DNA from: Enchytraeus crypticus
Taxonomy: Eukaryota; Annelida; Clitellata; Enchytraeida; Enchytraeidae
Assembly: GCA_905160935.1 (NCBI GenBank)
Contig: CAJHZI010000547.1
Span: 420,501 to 484,500 of the forward strand
DNA length: 64,000 bases
Direction of reading: 5' to 3'
Shown: positions 1 to 11,300 of the stretch, in pieces
How the letters are laid out: every line of letters begins with the position of its first letter
Numbering within the stretch: the stretch's first letter is position 1
Position numbers and translations under genes: made by a program
The notes under the pieces: generated by a model
Told to the model about the DNA's origin: nothing
Database searches by the model: none
Seen by the model: only the letters and a program-made list of their open reading frames with translations

Positions 1-372
1 GGATATTATAAAATTGGAAGCTCTGGAAATGTGGCTATGGAGTAGAACACATGGACTAACAAAACTACTCACGGAAAAGCCCAAAACAGAGTTAGCACAA
101 ATATACATGTATATGTGATAAAAGTGATATGGAATAGACGGGAGAGTTGAATAGGTCATGTTGTGAGTGGGGATATTTAACTAAAAAGGTAACTGAAAGA
201 AGAGTGGAAGGAAAGAAAGTTTGATAAAAACGGGACTTGGGAAGCAGGATGTTGATTTGAAAACTTACACGCATGTTGATATGAAGAAGAAAACAGAGGA
301 CAGACATATATAAAGGAGTCACATGCTGTATGGACCTGCACAAATAGGCAGTACATTAAGAGATACATGCTT
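1..372 (+). mobile_element. RTE-like LINE, C-terminal/3' end fragment
   Basis: Position 1 onward reads as a decayed version of the post-RT region seen intact at 62.0-62.4 kb ([11 protein letters not shown] motif, then a lysine/arginine-rich segment), and it ends with the family's 3' signature, a CTGC..TAGGCAGTGCACTAAGAGA-like tail at about 325-372. Many stops. It lies in the tropomyosin intron before the first exon seen here. Confidence 0.6.
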
Positions 373-472
373 AGAGAGAGAGAAAGAAAAATGAGAGATA
401 GATAGAGAGAGAGAGAGAGACAGAGAGAGAGAGAGAGACAGAGAAAGAGAGAGAGAGACAGAGAGAGAGAGA
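373..472. repeat. (GA)n microsatellite
   Basis: Imperfect GA dinucleotide tract directly after the 3' tail of the LINE fragment. The same family runs into GA repeats at 16095 and 62380, so this tract probably grew from the LINE's AGAGAG tail. Confidence 0.85.
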
Positions 473-516
473 TGATATGGTTGATATGATGTCCATGTGA
501 TGCCTGTGTTCTGTAG

Positions 517-642
517 CACTCTGAAGAGATCCAGGCTCTACAGAAGCGCATTCAACAGCTCGAGGCCGAGGTCGAGTCCACGAAAGGTCAACTGACGGAG
601 ACGACGACAAAACTAGAGACCACCGAGAAAAATCTTTCAAAC
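517..642 (+). CDS. Tropomyosin exon 2 (residues ~39-80)
   Basis: Acceptor TTCTGTAG before HSEEIQAL, donor AAC|GTAAGA, 126 nt, phase 0 at both ends. Heptad pattern clear ([15 protein letters not shown]). Confidence 0.92.
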
Positions 643-1790
643 GTAAGATTAAGTGATTAATCACTGTTATCTATTATATGATTAAGTTATTAACTACTTT
701 AATCTGTAATATGATTAAGTGAACTACTACTTTAAGCTGTTATATGATTAAGCGAACAACTACATTAATAACTAACCACTGTAATCTGTTCTATGATTAA
801 GTGACTAACCACTGTAATCTGTTCTATGACTAAGTGACTAATCACTGTAATGTGCTACATGATTAAGTGACTATCCACTTTAATCTGTTATTTATTGGCG
901 AAGGCGTACATCAATGTTATTTATCTGTGAAGGCGTACATCAATACATGTCAAAATGTTATCCTTATTTTTATTTATCTTATAGGTTTTAAGCTGAATGG
1001 CAACGAAAAAAGCGAAAGTTTTATGTCAATTTCCTGTCTCAATGCCTGTCAGTGACGGTGACAGTACTGATTTGAACTCTGCACCTAACGTTAAGCGATC
1101 AGCAACGTACAGAGTTACCATTGGCTCATCCCGCTGCTCATTTTTTCAACAATCACTTGCTTCAAGTGAATCAAACTTAAAATTAGTATTTAATCCTACG
1201 CATCTTGTCTTGTTATCCCCTACCTTGTTATTGAGCTGACGAGTGTTCATAACACGCCCATTCCAAAAGCTTGGAGCTATTCTGATTAGCAGCACTCATT
1301 TTCTGTAACTCATTGCTTCAATTAAGGTTTAAACTACTGCTCCCAGAGTACCGTTTATAGTTTGATAACTGGGTCAGCTCTTTTAGAATCCCATTATTCT
1401 TCACTCAGCATCCCTTTGTATGTTTCTGTTAATTTGGCTTACAGTCCTACAGGAAAGTGCTTCTTCATTGAGTGAGATCGCGGGCAATAAACATGTATAA
1501 TATTAGTTAGTTTAATAAATTTTATGATAACACTTATGGGTAATAAATTTATCGTTCATCATAAAATTCGTTATTATTAGTGCTCCATATTCTTGTGTGA
1601 CTTAATCTATTCCGTTTGCTTGTTAGGCTGTCAACTAGATATGGTATATATATAATAAAAACTAATTAAATAAAATGAATAAATATATCCCCACCTTATG
1701 TGTTTATTTTTGCCTGACTCTACGAGGACGTATGGTAAACTATACGATGTTTCTTAAATTAAATATAGTTATCTCTCTCGCTCTCTTTCG

Positions 1791-1821
<31 letters not shown>

Positions 1822-3092
1822 GCTCTATCTCTCTGAAATTTTGAATCATAGCTAAAATATTATAGTAGGTTGAAGAAGTTATGTTCGGAAGTAGAATTAT
1901 CACTAAAATAAACCATTTCTGTTTTTCAATTTATTAAATGATCAATATAGGCTCGCATTCTCATAAATTAATTATATATATTTCTTATTGCACAATCATA
2001 GTCAGTCTACGAAGTGCCTGTAAAGTCTGAGCAAAAGATAACTTGATGAAAGTATTTCAATTTTATAAGTAAAACTTTTATAGGCATTTGAGCATAAGCC
2101 ACGGGATGAGATTTTCAAGAAATTCAGTAAAATTCCTGTAAGACTTAGTAGAACAGTGGAAAACTTTAACAATTTTCTCCACCATGAACTGCCAGCAGAT
2201 ATCATAACAGCCTGATCTGATAGTTGATACGGAGCAGAAGTTTGCTGAGCGAGATTATAGACAAGTAAATTCAAGGCTAACGTTAGTTAGAAATTCTAAT
2301 AGATGGAGATATGATGTTATGCTATTAATCCTCATATTCATAAAATTGTTCTTCAGGATTTCTGTAAAATTTATCAGGATTACCGAACCAACACTATAAA
2401 TATTTAACTAAAATAAAAATTACTTTCCTGTTAAAACTTGCTTGTAGACGTTCCTAGCCTAAGGTAGCCTTGAGTTTTGATCGACTATAAATAACGTATC
2501 GACAGATCGCTCGACTCTTTCAAGCGAAGCCGCGCTGCTCATCGAGTGTGCAGCAGTCTGCATGTCTGCTTGTGCAATATTATCTGGTTCAGTCGACTTA
2601 AAGATAACAATATTGTACGTATTTCTTCCTCGCTCTTTGAAGCTCCTCCGACGGGCGGGTCCAGGACTCACTCTACTGTATGCAGTAACAAATAGTCTGA
2701 TTTCATCATTGGTTCCGAGCATTAAAATAATAATAATAATAATAATAATAATAGCAATCATAATAGTAATAATAAAATAATAATAGTAATAATTCAGCAC
2801 GTGTTGCTCGAATCGTTTTTATCAACCTCGGGTTCTTTACACCGGGGTAAAATTTGTTTTATTATTAATAATATTGTAATTAATATTATAATAATATTAT
2901 TATTATTATTAACATTATTATTGTTGTTATTTTTATGTTTATTACTATCATTATTATTAGTTATGTGCTAATTGCATTGGACTACGAGTCGAAATGCAAT
3001 GTATTGTCTTCTTTGTATTTTTCTTTGCCTCCTTTGTTGAGCATTTGCGTTTTTTGTTTTGTTCTGTATGTGCTTTGGTTGCCCAAGTGGCG

Positions 3093-3140
<48 letters not shown>

Positions 3141-5337
3141 TATATATTATATATAAATTTTATATTCATTTTTATTACTATTTACCCCTGGAGTAAGGAA
3201 CCCGAGGTTTGATAAAAACGATTAGACTAATACGTGCTGAATCACCGCCCGGCTACTCGAGGACTTCAAGCGGCTTAAAAGAATTGCTGAAACAGACTGC
3301 ATAGAATCTTTGCAAAGTCATGGAAATCTTTGTCAAAGAAAAGATGTCTCTCGCTTATCGCCGGTTAGCTATGTAATAAGTTTGCCTATGCCATTAATGA
3401 ATTCCACTCCATCGGGATTCATGGGGCCCATGGTTTCAATGGCTACCGAAACAACTTCATACCCTAAGGTCAGATCTCGGTACTTATCCATTTTCTTAGA
3501 GGCGGCAAGTTCAGCAGATCCACCGGCAGTGACTGAAGTTGTATTCAGATAAGAGTTTGCCAAAGTGTCAATGATCGTGACGTCCCATACGGCACATTTA
3601 CCATTGCACAAGGGCACCAGAGTTATGCCGTACGGGTTCTTGCCATCTGACCTGGACAAATAGCTTGGTTGGTTTTATTATTATTATTTTATTATTATTA
3701 TTTTTTTATATTTAATAATGTTTTGTACTAATAAAAGTTTTTTACTAATACTACTGCTAGATAGGACGGCGAAGAATAGTTTTAACGTATTCAACGATCC
3801 GACTGGACTCACTCGAGTGACTAGAGCAACAACATTTAAAAATGGTTCGTACTGTTTGTACCACCATTGTTACGGTCGATCGTACTGTGTGTAACACCAT
3901 TGTTACGGTAGATGGTGCGTGCGAGGCGTTCGTGATAAAATCCCGTGTGTAAGTGGAGTAGCATCCAGCTGATATCAGATACTGGTTTATCTCCACCCCG
4001 CTGTGATACAACCAGCCTGCAGCAATTCACTGCACCGCCATATTATCTGTCTTGACTTTACCAATAAAAGTTGTTCTCAACAGTGGAACAGTATATGGAT
4101 ACATAAAGAGAACAATAAATGCACAATCATCTAAACAGTTCGAATAGAATTCCTTAAAAGTGAACATATATATGTACATGTACAAAATTGTACATACATG
4201 TAGTTGTGTATGCAATATTAATGCTCTATCTAAAACGACAATGGTGATATTTAAATTCTTAAGCGATTAGCTAATCTAATACATATTTTTCCGATTTATA
4301 CATGTATGTTTTGTTTATTTTTTACTTTTTATTTTCACTGTGCATTTGCATTTTTTTCTTTGTTTTTATAGTGCAATGAAAGTGTGTTTAAACAGGAGAT
4401 AGTGAGGAAGATAAAATCTTTAGATAATTTCTTTGACAAAGAAACTTAACGAAGGCTTTTGGAACGGTTTTGAGTCTCTTTATATTAAGTAATATTTGCT
4501 AAAATCAATAGATCACCAATGTCTATCACCGGGCCACCGCTACCTACAATGTACTTCTTATATGCTCAGGTACAAAACGAGGTGCAGACAGTAACGAAGA
4601 AGGTTCGAGAACTCGAGGAGAACTTTGAGGGCACGGAGAACAAGCTTCAGGCGTGCAGTGAGAAGCTAGAGCAGGCTACCAAAGCTGCTGATGACAGTGA
4701 GAGGTAAATGTGCTTGCCTCATGTCGCTGCATGTTGAGCTACTTCTAACCCGGTCACTAAACATCATCATCCTCATCTTCTTCTTCCCTCGAATCAGAGT
4801 TTAACTAGCGTCGGGATGAAATAAAGAGTAGTGATTAGAAAAGCATTATTCTAAATGATCACAGAAAATTCTCTCTCATAGAGTACTGCCCACTGGCTAG
4901 TCCATGCTATGGAACCGCTACTCTTCTATCTTCCGTTCTCCTCTTCATGTCCACAAAGAGTTGATCGTTATATCATTTAACACTCCTAACATTTGGTCTG
5001 CTTCTGCTTCTCGAAATATAATTTGTGTCTATGAATTGGGCAGCAATTTAGGTCAAATTTATATATAAGGCACGAATTATACTCATTAAAAATTGTGACA
5101 ACATTCGTATTTGTGATGACTATAGTAAAATCATTTTCGCAATTGTATTACTTATCTATATTAACTCGAGTAAAATCCGATTGGAATACAACTGAATAGT
5201 ATACATGTAGATTACAGATGACGTTCTTTAAAACTACAATTCAAAGGAATAGTAGTTAAATCGTATCGTCTCCGATATCTCTTCACTAACCCTTGTCCTT
5301 CTGTCCCATAATTAGTTGATTAGTCGTTATTCCATTA

Positions 5338-5377
<40 letters not shown>

Positions 5378-8300
5378 TCCAAGTTTGAATGTTCACCTTT
5401 GTTCTATCTTGCTTCCTTATTATTGATTAATAGTTTCCTATAGCTCGTATATCTGTTTCTTTATTTCTATGTGTATCTCTTCTTGTTCTATCTCCTTATC
5501 TCTCTCTTAGTATCTCTCTCTCTCCTTCTTTTGACTATTTAAGGACCTGCTTCCTTGTTCTTCAGTCAGATCGTCGTCGTGTTAGTCAGTCAGATAGTCG
5601 TCAGTCTCTCAGTCTCAGTCTCAGACTTAGTTCTTAGTGGTTCGTCTCTTCGATTTGGTCTTGGCTCTTGTTCCGACTTATGAAGGTAACTTAAGGTATT
5701 AGTTGTATTTGTAGTTGGTATGTTTTATGGAGTTTCTTATTAGGTACATTTCATATAACTGAATACGACGCTTATTCTTATTTGTATTTGAACTGTTTTC
5801 TGTAATATACTTTCATTTATTAATTGGTCTCGTCTTATATATATGATAGTATATACATTAGTGGGCTCCTCGCTCCATCTCCTCCTGGTTCTTAGACGGG
5901 TTCGAATTCCCAGCCTATGCCTCTGCCATTCTCTATCACTGACTACGGGGAAATCCTTTATTTCTTTCTGGTTTAGGCTAGTCCTAATCCGGTGGTGGCT
6001 CGTTAAAACCTTCTTTCTTTTCCTCTTCTTTCTTTCCCCGAAGCCGGAGATATTCCTCCTTCCTTTCCCCAATTGAATTTTTTATTTTTTGCAGCCTTAA
6101 CTCTATTGAATCTAAGCATATAAATCAAATAAATTCATCCCAAATTCTTTAAATCTCAGACTAGCTGATGCTTAGGTTAGCTAATCAAAATTTAGTTACA
6201 AATCAACAATTTGTAAACATTTACTTTGAATGCAAACAAATTTGATTTTAATTGGACTGCCTAGGGGTCGTAAAGTGCTTGAGAACAGAAACGTGACTGA
6301 GGAGGAGAGAATCGTTCAGCTGGAGAAGGAGCTAGAGGAAACGATAATGCAGGGAGAGGAGGCAGACAGAAAGTTCGAAGAGGTAAATATAAATACTGGC
6401 TTTCAACATTTATATTGAGGGATCAACTAAACTTAAATTTACAAACGGTCAATTGTAATGTTTAAATTATTATAAACTACATTTACACCATCACTACATT
6501 ACATCATCACAAAGACCATATACACCAATTGTATTTGTTTTTACACAGACAAAACTGCAAATAGTGAAAATGTATTTGATACCTTTTCCAGGCATCCCGT
6601 AAGTTAGCAACAACGGAAGTGGATTTGTCACGTGCTGAGGCTGGATTGGAAGCCGCTGAAGCGTATGTACTTTTTGCATATTGCACACATGACATACTGC
6701 ACGTGCCACAGCGTTTATTTCCTTAGTTTCTTTAATAAAACATGTACACATCTTTTATATATAATAACTCATCTATTACATCTTTATAGAGAGATAAAGA
6801 GAGGCCACAACTGACGTGGGTTGCGGTAGTTTAGAAGGACGTGGACAATAGGGGACTGACTGATGATATTGTGTAGGACAGAGAGGATTGGATAAGGTCT
6901 ACTCGTATCCCTACCCTAGTTAAATTGGGATTTAAGGGAAGAAGATGATTATGATGATGTATATTGCATCTTTAATTCAATTTTAGAGGGGAATGATATG
7001 AGACTGCACAAATGGCGATTTGATCAAAAATAGAAATGGATTGAATATTAGCCATGTGTTTGAGATGACGTTTGGAGTACTCAAACAACTAAACAATCAA
7101 CTTATTTTGTTACTTAAATGGAGATTGAGTATGCCATAGCTCCAGTTTTTAACCTGGCTGGAGCCAGTGGCGAAGTCGGTAAGACACTTGACCGCGGATC
7201 GGTATGTGCGGGGTTCAAATCTTGGGCTCGCACGTCACTGACATCGCTTTCGAGTGAGGAAACTAACGTTAACCATAGCTTTACCAGCTTTTTTAGTTTT
7301 GCCACCTAATTTAACGCAGACTTTAGGAAGAACTGTAACTATATTAACTTAACTATTGTATTGTAACTTTTAGGAAGATCGTTGAACTGGAGGAGGAGCT
7401 GAAGATCGTAGGAAACAACATGAAATCTCTGGAGATCTTTGAAGAGGAGGTAAGTTCTATAATAATTAACTAATATATGCCTAAACCTCCAGTCGACACG
7501 AATCTGACTATTATTATTATCATTATTTTACTAATAATGGCTCTGAGGAAATTTGCGATTGGTTAGTAGTTTAGAAACATTCTAGTGTTATAATTTATGA
7601 TAAATAAACACGACTGGGTATTTATGTCGTGAAGGGAAAGAATTTCTTAAGTTTTAGCTGTAGGTTTTATAGAATGTTGTTGAATGTAGATCCACGCTTC
7701 TGAAGGTTAATGAATAGAGAGCCTTCGCTATCTTTGACGAAAAAAATTTGGTCGATTGGACGTTTCGACTGCACTTAATTTGATCGCAAGTTCAATTTTG
7801 CAATATATAAAGTACAACCAGGAGATGTAAATTGCAAAGCTTAATTGCTAGTATAGGCTTATTTGTAATTCGAAAATTTTGACAAAAATAATTCGACGAT
7901 AAAATTTTATACTGAAATTTGAACAAGCCTACATTTAATGTGATCTAAATCGGGAGATGCAATATTTACACATTTAAACGACGCTATACTAGCCGGCATC
8001 AGCATATGAATTAATTATCTAATAATATAATCCATCATCTAGAGTTTCGGTCTTCCTTTTACAATTTCCTTCCATTCTTCCATCAATTACGTCTTTGTAA
8101 ACATTTCCCTCTCAGGAATGGTTTACATACATGTCTACCATGTATACATGCCTACCCATCCATGTTCTTTTTTCTATTCATCATAAATTTCAATTGCCTG
8201 TCAACCCCATTTAACATTTCTTCGTTCGCAATGTTGTCAGTCCATTTGATCTTCTCGGTTTTTCTCCATAGCCACGTTTCAAATTTTCCTTGTTTCCTGA

Positions 8301-11300
8301 CATCCTCCTTTCTTAACTTCCATGTTTCACAACCTACTGAAACGTGGTCTTTTAATCTTTATCTTCGTGGTTTTCTTCAAACTCTTTGTTGGTAGTTCAT
8401 TCCACTTAATGAAGGCCTGAGCAATTTTCTATTTTATTTCTGTTCCACTTTTCCCATCTTCCGTCATCGTGTGTCTTAAATACCAGAAACGCTATATCTG
8501 TTCTAACTTCGTACTCTCTATTTCCACATTGACACCTCCTCCTTTCCTTAACACTCTCATCAGTAAGGTTTTACAAAACATAACTGATGTATGTCTGCTG
8601 ACTATTTTATTCGTTTAAGTGCTAAAGTTTATGACGCATAATTCGCCATTAGTTACTAGGGATAAAAAATTCGTTGCTCAATTTGTGATGCAGGCTGCAC
8701 AAAGAGCTGAAGAGTATGAAGAGAAGATAGAAGATCTGACAGATAAACTCAAAGAGGTTTGCTAAATCAATACAAATCTCAAGCCTTTTCTGTTGAGAAC
8801 AGGCTTAATGAAACTGATCTGTGCAAATTTCTGAGAAACTGCTACGCGCTTTGACATAATTAATATTTTAACCTCTTATTATTCTCGGTTCGATTTTGGA
8901 TAAGTGAATTATTCTGGTGTTGTTATATCTACATCTTCTTCTTTACATAATATCTACATCTTCTTTACATCTACTTTTTCTTTTTTACATTCGCTACATC
9001 TTCTAAAGTGAATTCGAGTGATATCATATCGTGGTATCTAAGAACATGTGATTTTAACTTCACATATAATTCACAGTAATTGTTAATTTTTTACTAAACT
9101 CTCAACTGTTTTGTGGAACTCATTGGTATAAGCGTATATTTTTGAATTCATCTGATGTCTTGTGTGTGCACAATTTGGTTCATACGATTGATCTTCTCGG
9201 AATATTTAAGTGCCTCAACAAGGCATTTATTTCCATTCATACTCTTTTCCCTTCTATTGTTGAACATTTGTTTTGTAGTTCATACGAAATGCGTGTGACA
9301 AATGAATAATAATAACATTTGTATCATCCCAGAGTATAACTCCATTGTTAGGATATCAGCAGCTACTGCTAATTCTAATGTATACTACTATAATACTAGT
9401 AGGCATTATACACGCCGAACTTTTACGGCCATTTTCGTCATGCTCACTAGTTGAAACTATTGAAAGTATTAGCACAACCTAAGTAACTAAATGGAGTTAT
9501 CCATGGACCCAGCGAGTTTTCATATGCGTTCAGCACATGCATAACTTATGGTACTCTTCATTTATGTTACTCTTTATATATTATGGTATTTCCTACGATA
9601 AGTATAACTCTTCGGTAGGCTACTTGTGCTACTAATATACAAAAAAATTCTTTTTGATTCTAGAGACATTTGCAATTACACATACCCTGAGATGACATTG
9701 TCAAATACTAGTGGCTGTAATATCAATGTATTGACAAAGGATCCGTAATATATCTACTTAGCTTTAGGAAAAGGGGACAGATTCAAAGTAAATATTCTTG
9801 CTCACAGGTTGTTTTTAATTTCTCAAAAGAGAACTCCATTGGCAAACAAGTTAATCTCATCACAGACAAAAAAGATTTGTCTAACAAAAATGCACAGGGT
9901 AAAAATGCCCTTTGCAGTAGTGCTTGATGTTGTCATTAACGATAGGATCACCCTAATTATTTTTGTTCAGTTAATAAAAGTAAGAATAGACTTCATAGAC
10001 AACTGCATCTATTTATCTGTAACAGCCGTTATGCATAATGTACATGCAAAGAAATTCTGAAAAGAATATACCTTATACTATTTATCTACTTCTAGGCTAC
10101 TTGTGGAAAACTTAGTTGTGATGAATTTGGTTGCAAGATAGCGAGCTACGTGTACTGCATAAAACAGATTTGTATGCGATTAAGACTGAAAATAAATACA
10201 AGCATAGTTGGGTTTGCTAAATTTTTTAAAGGGGGTCGAAGGTTTGTCAGGGGAGGTCAGAAGGGAGTGCTTTATCATATAGGGGGAATTAAAACTTTAG
10301 AGAGGAAGTTATACAACTTTCAAGAGGGGGCGAGGATCGAACCCCGACCCATAACCAAATGCAACCTTGTGTAAAAGTTTGTATCTTTCGTTCAGAATTC
10401 CAACAATCTAATATTAACCACTTGGACTAATCTTTTGTTGTTCCCATACAGGCCGAGAATCGACTGTCGGATGCAGAGAAGCTCGTGGTTACTCTGCAGA
10501 AGGAAGTCGACAAACTTGAAGGTAATTCTTTAATCTTTCAAGCATCTACTGTACTGTCTTTCAACGTCTCTGTTCATTCACGTCACCTGTCACCTCACTG
10601 GTTTTATTTAATAATGTAGGCCTACATTTATTTAAATAGGCCTACATGCATATTGTCAAATATTTTAACAATCATAAATAAAAATTGTATTTTATTTCTT
10701 GAATTGTCACGACCGTATACATTTCTGTTGATCAGGTAATTCCTATTGTTGACAACTTTGCAGTAATAGAAACCCCTTTAAGTTGCTACCGTTTGCAAAT
10801 GTAATCTTTATCCTATTATATGCATTAATACATTTTTCGAATTTTTGACCTAACATAAAAATCTCGCGAACATTCTTCTATCAATTTCTCGCCTAGAGTT
10901 TGAAGCGGCTTACCATCAAGTTAACTGTTTCATCTTCACGAATTTACTCATTGACATTTTTACTCCTTAGCTTAGACACTGCTGATTTTCTCTCGAGCTT
11001 CCGCTTTATTTAGCATCAACGTATACACAATTCCTGAAATTGTTCTATATTTCTACTTACTGTATTAAATTCTAATCTGTCGAGTCCTTTCTGCCTGTTG
11101 TCATGTTGGTCGACAGCGAATCAGTAAATGCAGGGTTCAAATCCAGGGTTCTTCCCGTCACTGACATCCTATTCGAGAAGAAAACTGACGTTAAATATGG
11201 CTTTAGCCTTTAGCTTTCTCTCCAAAGTAACATGCATATTTTGTCTTGCAAATAAAGTTACATCTAGCAAATTCCTGATATCGTTTTAAACAATAAACAT

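Noticed and set aside
997-1239. 80-codon frame starting MATKKAKVL in a tropomyosin intron
   Set aside because: No recognisable domain, no splice context joining it to tropomyosin, AT-rich intron background.
7155-7230. A functional tRNA gene at the A/B-box pair
   Set aside because: No acceptor-stem pairing, and four similar copies share a non-tRNA 3' core; a SINE explains it better.
10150-10374. 74-codon + strand frame in a tropomyosin intron
   Set aside because: Overlaps a SINE-like end and shows no family likeness.
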